Below are positions 28,377 through 36,167 of a stretch of 64,000 nucleotides of DNA, in pieces. Position 1 is the first letter of the stretch. Each line of letters starts with the position of its first letter. The notes below the pieces were generated by a model. That model had not been told where the DNA came from, made no database searches, and was given only the letters and a program-made list of their open reading frames with translations. Source of the stretch: Methylobacterium amylolyticum (lineage in GTDB: Bacteria > Pseudomonadota > Alphaproteobacteria > Rhizobiales > Beijerinckiaceae); NCBI RefSeq assembly GCF_030700245.1, contig NZ_JAUYZI010000014.1, positions 1 to 64,000 on the forward strand. The letters run 5' to 3'. Made by a program: the position numbers and the translations under genes.

Positions 28377-29183
28377 TCAGCCCGCCCGCATCCAGCCCAG
28401 GCCCGCCTCTGTGGCGGCGGCCGGGTGATACTCGCAGCCGATGCGGCCGGCGTAGCCGACCTCTTCCAGCGCCCGGAAGATCGGTGCGAAGGCGATGGTG
28501 CCGGTGCCCGGCTCGTGCCGGCCGGGATCGTCGGCGATCTGCACGTGGGCGATCAGCGGGGCGTGCGCCCGGATCAGCGCTGCCGGGTCGTGGCCGAGGC
28601 AGACGCAGTGGTAGGCGTCGAACAGGAGCTTGACGTTGTCCCGGCCGACCGCGCGGATCGCCTCCACCGCCATCTCCGGATCGTCGATCGCGTAGTCCGC
28701 GATCGAGCCCGGCCCGATCGGCTCGACGATCACCGTCATGCCGCGCTTGGCCGCCGCGTCGGCGGCGAAGGCGAGGTTCTCGAGGTAGGTGTCCCACAGC
28801 CGCTCGCGGGGCACGCCCGGGGGCCGCACCCCGGCCATCGGGTGGACCATGCGGCAGCCGAGCTGCTCGACGAAGTCGAGCGTCGGCTCGATCGTGCCCC
28901 GGTACTGCGCCACCCGGTCCGGCAGGGCGGCGAAGCCCTTCTCGCCCCGGGACGCGTCGCCCGCCGGGAAGCCGGTCTGCACCAGCGGGATTCCGGCCCG
29001 CTCCAGCCAGCCGGCAACCTCGCGGGCGGGGGTGGCGAACAGGTTCGGGTGCTCGACCGCCGTGAAGCCGGCCCTGGCGGCGGCCGCGAAGCGCTCGGAC
29101 AGCGGCAGCTCGGTGAACAGGAAGCCGCAATGGCCGCTGAGGCGGCCGGCGAAGGCGCCGAGATCGAGGGGTTCCACGCTCAT
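28377..29183 (-). CDS. Hydroxypyruvate isomerase-like TIM-barrel protein
   Basis: A 268-residue xylose-isomerase-like TIM barrel of the hydroxypyruvate isomerase (Hyi/OtnI) family, which interconverts hydroxypyruvate-type and tartronate semialdehyde-type compounds. The family's barrel segments appear as VIVEPIGPGSIADY, LLFDAYHCVCLGHD (metal site), HVQIADDPGRHEPGTG and IGCEYHP. It lies one base after the racemase gene and is the distal gene of that operon. The context of sugar-acid genes supports a role in carbohydrate-acid breakdown; the exact substrate is unknown. Confidence 0.85.
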   Translation of the reverse strand: MSVEPLDLGAFAGRLSGHCGFLFTELPLSERFAAAARAGFTAVEHPNLFATPAREVAGWLERAGIPLVQTGFPAGDASRGEKGFAALPDRVAQYRGTIEPTLDFVEQLGCRMVHPMAGVRPPGVPRERLWDTYLENLAFAADAAAKRGMTVIVEPIGPGSIADYAIDDPEMAVEAIRAVGRDNVKLLFDAYHCVCLGHDPAALIRAHAPLIAHVQIADDPGRHEPGTGTIAFAPIFRALEEVGYAGRIGCEYHPAAATEAGLGWMRAG

Positions 29184-29184
29184 C

Positions 29185-29850
29185 TTACCCCCTCCCCGCC
29201 ACCAGCGCCCGCATCCGCGCGACCGCGGCGTGGGGCGCGGTGAGCACCGGCACGCCGACCGCCGCGCGCACCGCCTCGGCGGCGCGCGAGGTCGAGAAGT
29301 GGGCGAGCATGATCGCGTCGCAGTCGCCGAGTTCCGGCGCGCGGGCCGCCACCAGCCGGTTGTGGGTCTCCGCGTCGCCCGCGCGCAGGCGGGCCATCGC
29401 GTCGTCGACCAGCAGCGTGCGCAGAGTGGCCGGCCGATCCCCCTGGCCCACGAATTCCTCGAACTCGTCGGTCATCGTGCCCACCGACGGCCCGAAGGTC
29501 GCGAGCATGCCGATCCGCTGCCCCCGCGCGATGGCCTCCCGGAACATCGCCTCGTTGGGCTTCAGGACCGGCACGGGCACCGCCGCGCTCAGCCGGTCGA
29601 TCGCCGGGCCGAAGGCCGAGCAGGTGATCAGGATGCCGTCGGCGCCCATGTCGTGGCCGTAGCGGCCGAACCGGACGAAGCGCTCGATCATTCCCTCCGA
29701 GATCGCGCCGGGCTCCCGCGCCCGGTCCAGCGACAGACCGTCGTCGAGGAGGTTGACGGTCTCGGCCTCGGGCCAGAGCTCGGCGAAGGCGGCCTGGATC
29801 GGGGCCATCGCGACCGGGGTCGCGTGGAGGAGGACGATGCGGGGGGCCAT
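29185..29850 (-). CDS. Aspartate/glutamate/hydantoin racemase family protein
   Basis: A 221-residue cytoplasmic protein of the Asp/Glu racemase superfamily. One catalytic Cys is clear (ILITCSAFGP, about residue 77). The usual second Cys is not present: the equivalent segment reads IMLAHFSTSRAA. That suggests an isomerase or lyase activity rather than a classical two-base racemase. The ATG at 29850 fits the fold start PRIVLLHATP. It is the promoter-proximal gene of the racemase-isomerase operon, with a LacI-type operator 57 bases upstream of the start. Confidence 0.8.
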   Translation of the reverse strand: MAPRIVLLHATPVAMAPIQAAFAELWPEAETVNLLDDGLSLDRAREPGAISEGMIERFVRFGRYGHDMGADGILITCSAFGPAIDRLSAAVPVPVLKPNEAMFREAIARGQRIGMLATFGPSVGTMTDEFEEFVGQGDRPATLRTLLVDDAMARLRAGDAETHNRLVAARAPELGDCDAIMLAHFSTSRAAEAVRAAVGVPVLTAPHAAVARMRALVAGRG

Positions 29851-29906
29851 GGGTCTCGCTGCTGTCTCGCCGTTCTCTCGCCGCTGGTCGGGCCGGGTCG
29901 AATTTC

Positions 29907-29948
29907 TGTAAGCGGTTTCAGAGTGCCCGATCGCGGCAGGCTGCACAA
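29907..29948 (-). promoter_or_regulatory. Promoter and LacI-family operator of the racemase operon
   Basis: On the minus strand a TTGTGC -35 (29948-29943) is followed by an 18-base spacer, a weak -10 (ACTCTG) and the operator TGAAACCGCTTACA (29920-29907). The operator matches 12 of 14 bases of the perfect one upstream of the dehydrogenase gene at 31129. Distances from the -35 to the operator are identical (28 bases) in both promoters. Confidence 0.6.
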
Positions 29949-29961
29949 TAGCGCATCGGGA

Positions 29962-31035
29962 TCACGGCTCGGTCCGTCGTGGCGGCGCGGTGCTGGCGCG
30001 GACGATCAACTCGGCGGGTATCTCCGTCTGGCGCAGGGCCGGGCGACCGGTGATCCGGGCGACGAGGTGGTCGCCCGCCGCCCGGCCGATCTCCGCCGAG
30101 TGGATCCGCACCGTGGTCAGGGCCGGGGTCAGGAAGGCGGCGATGTCGGAATCGTTGTGGCCGAGCACCGACAGGTCGCCCGGCACGTCGAGGCCGCGGG
30201 CGCGGGCCTCGATCATCGCCCCGAAGGCGATCTGGTCGGTGCCGCAGATGATCGCGGTCGGCGGCGGGCCCCCCGCCAGCATCTGGCGGAAGCCGTCGCG
30301 GCCGCCGCCGATGCCGTAGGAGATCTCGATGTCGTGCTCGGGCGCCAGCCGCAGGCCCCGGGCCGCGAGCGCCCCCGCGACCCCGCGGACGCGGGCGCCG
30401 CCGCGGTCGTTGTCCTTGCGCAGGCCCGAGATCACCCCGATCCGCCGGTGGCCGAGATCCATCAGGTAATCGGCGGCGCGGGCCGCCGAGGCGGCGTTGT
30501 CGAAGCCGACGCAAGCGTGCTCCCGCGACAGGGTGAAGGCCTGCACCACGGGGATGCCGTGGCGAGCGATGCGCGCGTGCAGGTCGGGATGGTGGATGTC
30601 GCCCACCAGCATCAGCCCGTCGAGGCCGCGCTCCAGCAGGAAGGTCGCCTCGCGCAGCTCGTCCTCCAGGTCGTAGCCGGCGTTCGCCGCCACCAGCGTG
30701 TAGCCGGCCTGCCGCAGCCGCTCCTGGAAGCTCGACAGGAGGCGCACGAACGCCTCGTTCTCGATGTTGGGCACCACCGCGCCCACCGCCATGAACCGGC
30801 GGGTGGAGAGCGCGCGCGCCGCTCCGTTGGCGACGAAGCCGAGGTCGTGCGCCGCCCGCATCACCGCCGCGCGCTTGTCCGCCCGCACCCCGGCCGAGCC
30901 GTTGAGCACCCGCGACACGGTGGCGGTGGAGACGCCGGCCCGCCGGGCCACGTCCCGGGCCACCGGGTTGCGCGCCGCCTGCGCCGACGCCTCCCCCTCC
31001 GCTCGCCCCTGCCCCTGCGAAGCCTCCGCCTCCAT
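29962..31035 (-). CDS. LacI-family transcriptional repressor
   Basis: A 357-residue repressor with an N-terminal HTH (VARDVARRAGVSTATVSRVL) and hinge, followed by a periplasmic-binding-protein-like effector domain (FMAVGAVVPNIENEAFVRLL, then GLMLVGD, YLMDLGHRRIGVISG, CGTDQIAFGAM). The start is uncertain: ATG at 31035 and one at 31074 are both possible, and the chosen one leaves about 20 residues before the HTH. The gene lies between the two operons it probably controls. An operator at 31129 in its own upstream region may also give autoregulation. The effector is probably a sugar acid. Confidence 0.9.
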   Translation of the reverse strand: MEAEASQGQGRAEGEASAQAARNPVARDVARRAGVSTATVSRVLNGSAGVRADKRAAVMRAAHDLGFVANGAARALSTRRFMAVGAVVPNIENEAFVRLLSSFQERLRQAGYTLVAANAGYDLEDELREATFLLERGLDGLMLVGDIHHPDLHARIARHGIPVVQAFTLSREHACVGFDNAASAARAADYLMDLGHRRIGVISGLRKDNDRGGARVRGVAGALAARGLRLAPEHDIEISYGIGGGRDGFRQMLAGGPPPTAIICGTDQIAFGAMIEARARGLDVPGDLSVLGHNDSDIAAFLTPALTTVRIHSAEIGRAAGDHLVARITGRPALRQTEIPAELIVRASTAPPRRTEP

Positions 31036-31100
31036 CCCGTCGCCCACCCCGAGAGACCGCCCGGCCGGAACCATCCTGCCGGATTCGCGGCGGCCGCACG

Positions 31101-31142
31101 TTGACACCGCCGGACCGCCGCGGCTATCTGAAAGCGCTTTCA
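31101..31142 (+). promoter_or_regulatory. Promoter with perfect LacI-family operator
   Basis: A consensus -35 TTGACA (31101-31106), an 18-base spacer and a -10 TATCTG (31125-31130) lead into the perfect palindrome TGAAAGCGCTTTCA (31129-31142). The operator overlaps the -10 and start point, so a bound repressor would block RNA polymerase. The site lies between the LacI-type gene and the hydroxyacid dehydrogenase gene. Confidence 0.75.
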
Positions 31143-31199
31143 ACAAGCGTGCAAGGACTTTTCGGGTCCGAAGCAGGCGCTGGCCTCGGGGAGGGGTGG

Positions 31200-32537
31200 A
31201 TGGCGACGCTCGACCGTCCCGCGACCGGCGTCGCGGCAGGTCCCGATTCGGCCCCGGAGCGCGCGGCCCCTGAGCGCGCGACGCCGACGCTGGGCCGCGC
31301 CGACGCGGGCGCGCCGGGGATCGCGGCGCCCGGCGCCGTCGTCACCAGCCTCAAGCGCAGCGCCGCGGCCACGCCCTACCGCTTCCGCGACCTGCTGGCG
31401 CTCGACGATTTCGAGCGCCACGCCCGGCGGATGCTGCCGCCGATGATCTTCCAGTACGTGGCCGGCGGGGTCGAGACCGGCGCCGCCCTGCGCCACAGCC
31501 GCGCGGCCTACGCCGACTACGCCTTCCTGCCGCGGATGATGCGCGACACCGCCGCCCGCGACACCGCGGTGGAGCTGTTCGGGCGGACCTACGCGGCGCC
31601 GTTCGGGATCGGGCCGCTCGGCGGGGCCGCCTTCATCGCCTATCGCGGCGACCTCGTGCTGGCCGAGGCCGCCCGGCGGATGGAGGTGCCGATGATCCTC
31701 AGCGCCTCCTCGCTGATCCGGCTGGAGGACGTGCACGCCCAGAACCCGGACGCGTGGTACCAAGCCTACCTGCCCGGCGACCAGCGCCGGATCGACCGGC
31801 TGATCGACCGGGTGGCGGCGGCGGGCTACCGCACCTTCGTGGTCACCGCCGACACGCCGACGCTCGGCAACCGCGAGCACAACACCCGCACCGGCTTCTC
31901 GATGCCGATGCGGATCACCCCGCGGGTGATGTGGCAGAGCGCGACCCATCCGCGCTGGCTGCTGGGCGTGGTGGCCCGCACCTTCCTCAAGCACGGCGCC
32001 CCGCATTTCGAGAACACCGAGGCGACGCGGGGCCCGCCGATGCTGTCGCAGGGCTCGGTGCGCAACAGCATCGACCGCGACCGCCTCTCCTGGACGAACC
32101 TGGAGGCGATCCGGCGGCGCTGGCACGGGCCCCTGCTGGTGAAGGGCCTGCTCTCGCCCGAGGACGTGGAGCTGGCGAGGGGCTGCGGGGCGGACGGGGT
32201 GATCCTCTCGACCCACGGCGGGCGCCAGCTCGACGGCGCCATCGCGCCGCTGGACGTGCTGCCCGAGATCGCCGCGCGGAAGGGCGACCTGAAGCTCATC
32301 GTCGACAGCGGCATCCGCCGCGGCACCGACGTGATCAAGGCCTTGGCGCTCGGGGCCGACTTCGTCCTGCTCGGCCGCCCGTTCATGTTCGCGGCCGCGC
32401 TCGGCGGCGCCGACGGGGTGGCGCACGCGATGCGGATCCTCAAGGAGGAGATCCACCGCGACATGGCCTTCCTGGGGGTGAACCGGCTCTCGGAGCTGAC
32501 CCCCGACTACCTGCGGCGCGTCCCGCGGCGGAGCTGA
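31200..32537 (+). CDS. FMN-dependent alpha-hydroxyacid dehydrogenase
   Basis: A 445-residue flavoenzyme of the L-lactate dehydrogenase/glycolate oxidase/mandelate dehydrogenase family. After an extra 60-residue Ala/Pro-rich N-terminus come the family blocks YRFRDLLALDDFERHARRML, then PFGIGPLGG, and the catalytic segment VILSTHGGRQLDGA with its active-site His, followed by the FMN phosphate site DSGIRRGTDVIKAL. It oxidises a 2-hydroxy acid to a 2-keto acid. The ATG at 31200 follows a GGGAGGGG ribosome site. It opens the plus-strand operon under the LacI-type operator. Confidence 0.88.
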   Translation: MATLDRPATGVAAGPDSAPERAAPERATPTLGRADAGAPGIAAPGAVVTSLKRSAAATPYRFRDLLALDDFERHARRMLPPMIFQYVAGGVETGAALRHSRAAYADYAFLPRMMRDTAARDTAVELFGRTYAAPFGIGPLGGAAFIAYRGDLVLAEAARRMEVPMILSASSLIRLEDVHAQNPDAWYQAYLPGDQRRIDRLIDRVAAAGYRTFVVTADTPTLGNREHNTRTGFSMPMRITPRVMWQSATHPRWLLGVVARTFLKHGAPHFENTEATRGPPMLSQGSVRNSIDRDRLSWTNLEAIRRRWHGPLLVKGLLSPEDVELARGCGADGVILSTHGGRQLDGAIAPLDVLPEIAARKGDLKLIVDSGIRRGTDVIKALALGADFVLLGRPFMFAAALGGADGVAHAMRILKEEIHRDMAFLGVNRLSELTPDYLRRVPRRS

Positions 32538-32595
32538 CGGGCACTGTCCGTTCCCACACCCTGACGGCGGCGGAGCGCCGCGCGAGGAGAGATCG

Positions 32596-33426
32596 ATGGG
32601 CGCCGAGGAGATCCCGAACAGACCCGTGCTGCTGACCGGGGCGTCCGGCGCCCTCGGGCGGATCCTGGCCCGGGCGCTCGCCGCGCGCGGCTGGAGCCTG
32701 TGGCTCACCGACCGTGCGCCCTTCCCCGATCCCGTCCCCGCGGGCGCGCGCTTCACCCGCGCCGACCTCGAGGACGGGCCGATGATCCTGCGGCTGGCGG
32801 AAGGCTGCGGCACGATCGTGCATCTCGGCGGCGTCTCGGTGGAGCAGCCGTTCGAGACGGTGATCGGCCCGAACCTGCGCGGGCTCTACCACGTCTACGA
32901 GGCCGCCCGGCGCGAGGGCGCACGGGTGGTGTTCGCCTCCTCGAACCACGCGGTCGGCTTCCGCGAGCGGGCGGAGGTCCTCGACGACGACTGCGCCCTC
33001 GCCCCGGACGGCTTCTACGGCCTGTCGAAGGCCTACGGCGAGCTGATGGGCCGGCTCTACCGGGACAAGCACGGGGTCGAGAGCGTGGTGCTGCGCATCG
33101 GCTCCTGCTTCCCGGAGCCCACCGACGCGCGGATGCTGGCGACCTGGCTCTCGGCCGAAGACCTCGTCCGCCTGATCGCCCGCGCGACGCTGGCGTCCGA
33201 TCTCGGGCCGGAGGGCCGGACCGTGATCTGGGCCACCTCGAACAACAGCCGCATGACGTGGTGGCGCCGCGACGGCCGCGACGTCATCGGCTGGGCGCCG
33301 CAGGACAGCGCCGACCCGTTCATCCCGCACCTCGAAGACCGCACCACCGACGACAGGATCGTGGAGCGCTACCAGGGCGGCGCCTTCACCGCGATCGACT
33401 ACAGCCGCGACGGGGGCCGATCGTGA
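32596..33426 (+). CDS. udh: Uronate dehydrogenase, NAD-dependent
   Basis: A 276-residue short-chain extended dehydrogenase. It has the NAD motif TGASGALG near residue 14, IVHLGGVSVEQPFE, ASSNHAVGF and the catalytic Tyr-x3-Lys in YGLSKAYGE, then RIGSCFPEPTDARMLATWLS. This pattern is that of uronate dehydrogenase, which oxidises galacturonate or glucuronate to aldarolactones. It is the second gene of the operon and shares a GTGA overlap with the next. The following steps (lactonase, aldarate dehydratase) are not in this window. Confidence 0.88.
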   Translation: MGAEEIPNRPVLLTGASGALGRILARALAARGWSLWLTDRAPFPDPVPAGARFTRADLEDGPMILRLAEGCGTIVHLGGVSVEQPFETVIGPNLRGLYHVYEAARREGARVVFASSNHAVGFRERAEVLDDDCALAPDGFYGLSKAYGELMGRLYRDKHGVESVVLRIGSCFPEPTDARMLATWLSAEDLVRLIARATLASDLGPEGRTVIWATSNNSRMTWWRRDGRDVIGWAPQDSADPFIPHLEDRTTDDRIVERYQGGAFTAIDYSRDGGRS

Positions 33427-34115
33427 CGGGCGAGGGGCCGCTGCGGCTGATGTGCGCCCTGGTGGTGCGCGGCGCCTTCGACGCGCACGTGGTGCCGGCC
33501 TACGAGGCGGCGGGCGGGCGCATCGCGGTCGACTGGGCGCCGACCGCGGTGATCATGCAGAAGATCGCGGCCGGCGAGCGGGCGGACGCGGTGCTGGTGC
33601 TCGCCGACGCGATGGACCGCCTCGTCGCCGAGGGGCTCGTCGAAGCGGACGCCCGCGTGGCGGTGGCGCGCTCGCGCTACGGGATCGCCGTGCGCGCCGG
33701 CGCGCCCCATCCGGAGATCGGCACGGTGGAGGCGCTGAAAGCCGCGCTCACGGGGGCACGCTCGGTGGCCTATTCCCGCACCGGCGCCAGCGGGATCTGG
33801 TTCGCCGGCCTGCTGCCGCGGCTCGGCATCGAAGAGGCGGTCAACGCCCGCGCCACGATCATCCCGCAGGGCTTCACCGCGGAGAAACTGGTCTCGGGCG
33901 AGGCCGACCTCGCCGTCCAGCAGATCAGCGAGCTGATGGTGGTGCCGGGCATCGCGGTGGTCGGTCCGTTCCCCGACCCCGTGCAGGAGGAGACGGTGTT
34001 CTGGGCGGCGCCGATGCGCGGCCGCGGCGCCGCGGCGGCGGCGTTCCTGGCCGGACTGACGACGCCGGCGGCGGCGGCGGCCTACCGGGCCAGCGGATTG
34101 GCGCCGGCCGCCTGA
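33423..34115 (+). CDS. ModA-like binding protein without signal peptide
   Basis: A 230-residue type-2 periplasmic-binding-protein-fold product with a GTG start inside the udh stop (GTGA), so translation is coupled. The segments IMQKIAAGERADAVLVLADAM, AYSRTGASGIWFAG and GEADLAVQQISELMVVPG resemble molybdate-type (ModA-like) binding proteins. No signal peptide is present and no upstream start would add one, so it should be cytoplasmic unless it is exported another way. Its role in the sugar-acid operon is unknown; a ligand sensor or enzyme is as likely as a transporter part. Confidence 0.7.
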   Translation: MTGEGPLRLMCALVVRGAFDAHVVPAYEAAGGRIAVDWAPTAVIMQKIAAGERADAVLVLADAMDRLVAEGLVEADARVAVARSRYGIAVRAGAPHPEIGTVEALKAALTGARSVAYSRTGASGIWFAGLLPRLGIEEAVNARATIIPQGFTAEKLVSGEADLAVQQISELMVVPGIAVVGPFPDPVQEETVFWAAPMRGRGAAAAAFLAGLTTPAAAAAYRASGLAPAA

Positions 34116-34176
34116 CGTTCGTGTTTGATGGGACCCGGCCCGTGAAGAGGCCGGACGCGTGGGAGGAGTCGAGGGC

Positions 34177-35196
34177 ATGAGGGTATCGCGTAAGGCACGG
34201 GGCTGGCTCGGGGGCTTGGGGATCGCGCTCGCCGCGCTCGCGGCCGCCGCCCCGGCCGCCCGGGCGGACGACGCCCGGGTGCGGATCAGCCGCCAGCCGG
34301 GCTTCGTCTACCTGCCGATGGTGCTGGCCGAGCGGCACGGGCTGATCGAGAAGCACGCCAAGGCGGCGGGCCTCGGCGACGTCACCGTCGAGTGGATGAA
34401 CCTGACGAGCGGCGCCGCCGGCAACGACGCGCTCCTGTCGGGCAACCTCGACATCGTCGACAGCGGCTCGACCAACATGCTGCTGATGAACGACCGCACC
34501 CGCGGCGACGTGAAGGGCCTGACCGGCGTCGGCGCGACGCCGATGCTGCTCCTGACCCGCAATCCCGACGTGAAGACGCTCAAGGACTTCACGTCCAAGG
34601 ACAAGATCGCCCTGCCGAGCGTGAAGGTGTCCTCGCAGGCGGTCCTCCTCCAGATCGCCGCCAAGAAGACGTTCGGGCCCGGCGAGGCCACCCGCCTCGA
34701 CCCGCTCACCGTGCAGCTCGGCCACCCGGACGCGATCGCCGCCCTGTCGAGCCCGCACAACGAGGTCAACAGCCACTTCTCGCTGCCGCCCTTCCAGCAG
34801 CGCGAGCTGCAGGACCCGGCGATCCACGCCGTGCTCAACTCCTACGAGATGGTCGGCGAGCCGGTCAGCAACGCGATCCTCTACGCCCGCACCGGCTGGT
34901 TCAGCCGCAACCCCAAGCTCGCCGCGGCGATCGTCGCGGCCATCGACGAGGCGAATGCCGCGATCGCCAAGGACCCGCTCCAGGCGGCCAAGGACTACGT
35001 CGCGTCCACCAACGAGAAGACGCCCCCGGAGCAGCTCGTGGCGATGATGAAGGAGCCGGGCACGGTGTTCTCGACCACGCCCTACGGCATCATGCTCCAG
35101 GCCCGGCACTTCCACGAGATGAAGACCATCCGGACCGAGCCGAAGGACTGGAAGGACTATTTCTTCCCGATCGTTCATGGGTTGCCGGGGCGCTAG
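34177..35196 (+). CDS. NMT1/SsuA-type ABC transporter binding protein
   Basis: A 339-residue periplasmic binding protein with a signal peptide ending near PAARAD. The fold and segments (RISRQPGFVYLPMVLAE, GNLDIVDSGSTNMLLMN) place it in the NMT1/SsuA family that imports sulfonates, nitrate or thiamine precursors. A GGGAGGAG ribosome site precedes the ATG. The stop TAG is the first part of a palindromic repeat (35193-35298). It begins the transporter section of the operon, followed by an ATPase and permease gene. The substrate is unknown. Confidence 0.88.
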   Translation: MRVSRKARGWLGGLGIALAALAAAAPAARADDARVRISRQPGFVYLPMVLAERHGLIEKHAKAAGLGDVTVEWMNLTSGAAGNDALLSGNLDIVDSGSTNMLLMNDRTRGDVKGLTGVGATPMLLLTRNPDVKTLKDFTSKDKIALPSVKVSSQAVLLQIAAKKTFGPGEATRLDPLTVQLGHPDAIAALSSPHNEVNSHFSLPPFQQRELQDPAIHAVLNSYEMVGEPVSNAILYARTGWFSRNPKLAAAIVAAIDEANAAIAKDPLQAAKDYVASTNEKTPPEQLVAMMKEPGTVFSTTPYGIMLQARHFHEMKTIRTEPKDWKDYFFPIVHGLPGR

Positions 35197-35298
35197 AGCG
35201 CTCTCCGCCGAAGTGGACGCCGGTTCGGCGACGGAGAGCGCGTCAAAACAAGGACCTGGACCCGCGCGCGATCGCAACGCGGTCGGGCACGGGTCTAG
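35193..35298 (+). repeat. Palindromic intergenic repeat, family A copy 1
   Basis: A 106-base element that starts CTAGAGCGCTCTCCGCCGAA and ends GGGTCTAG. An outer hairpin pairs GCGCTCTCCG with the downstream GGAGAGCGC. It then has CGTCAAAACAAGGAC and a second imperfect hairpin. A near-identical inverted copy is at 49456-49562. The binding-protein stop codon TAG is its first TAG. Confidence 0.85.
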
Positions 35299-35396
35299 GA
35301 CGGCCGGCGCCGGGAGACCCGTTCCCCCGGCGCCGAAAGACTGTACCATCCCGAAAAAGAAGCGACCGCAGACGTCGCGCATGGAGGAGGCGACCG

Positions 35397-36167
35397 ATGG
35401 AAGATGACAGGCCGCTGCTTGAGGTCGACGGCGTCACGCTGCGCTACAAGACGCCCCAGCACCTCGTCACCGCCACCTACCGGGTGAGCTTCCGGGTCTG
35501 GCCCGGGGACCGCTTCGTGCTGCTCGGGCCGTCCGGCTGCGGGAAGTCGACCCTGCTCAAGGCGGTGGGCGGCTACATGGCCCCGACCGAGGGCGACATC
35601 CGACTGAAGGGCAAGACCGTCACCGAGCCCGGACCCGACCGGATGATGGTGTTCCAGGAGTTCGACCAGCTCCTGCCCTGGAAGACGGTCAAGCAGAACG
35701 TGGTCTTCGCGCTGGAAGCCTCCGGCCGCCTGTCGGGCCGCGAGGCCGAGGAGCGGGCGCGGTCCTACATCGACAAGGTCAACCTGACGAAATTCGCCGA
35801 CAGCTACCCCCACACCCTCTCGGGAGGCATGAAGCAGCGCGTCGCCATCGCCCGCGGCATGGCGATGGAGCCGGACATCCTGCTCATGGACGAGCCGTTC
35901 GCGGCGCTCGATGCCCTGACCCGGCGGCGCATGCAGGACGAGCTGCTGTCCCTGTGGGAGGGCACGCGCTTCACCGTCCTGTTCGTCACCCACTCGATCC
36001 CGGAGGCGATCAAGATCGGCTCCCGCATCCTGCTGCTCTCGCCGCACCCCGGCGAGGTCAAGGCCGAACTCAACAGCGCCGGCTCCCCCGAGGCGGCGCT
36101 GCAACTCGAGAGCCGCATCCAGACGATGCTGTTCTCGGAGGAGATCAAGGAGGCGGAGAATGTCTAA
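35397..36167 (+). CDS. SsuB/TauB-type ABC transporter ATPase
   Basis: A 256-residue ATPase. Walker A is GPSGCGKST, the signature LSGGMKQR, Walker B ILLMDEP, and VFQEFDQLLPWKTVKQNV is typical of the nitrate/sulfonate/taurine class. A GAGGAGG ribosome site precedes the ATG. It overlaps the permease gene by eight bases, so both are probably made together. With the binding protein upstream it makes a complete importer. Confidence 0.92.
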   Translation: MEDDRPLLEVDGVTLRYKTPQHLVTATYRVSFRVWPGDRFVLLGPSGCGKSTLLKAVGGYMAPTEGDIRLKGKTVTEPGPDRMMVFQEFDQLLPWKTVKQNVVFALEASGRLSGREAEERARSYIDKVNLTKFADSYPHTLSGGMKQRVAIARGMAMEPDILLMDEPFAALDALTRRRMQDELLSLWEGTRFTVLFVTHSIPEAIKIGSRILLLSPHPGEVKAELNSAGSPEAALQLESRIQTMLFSEEIKEAENV

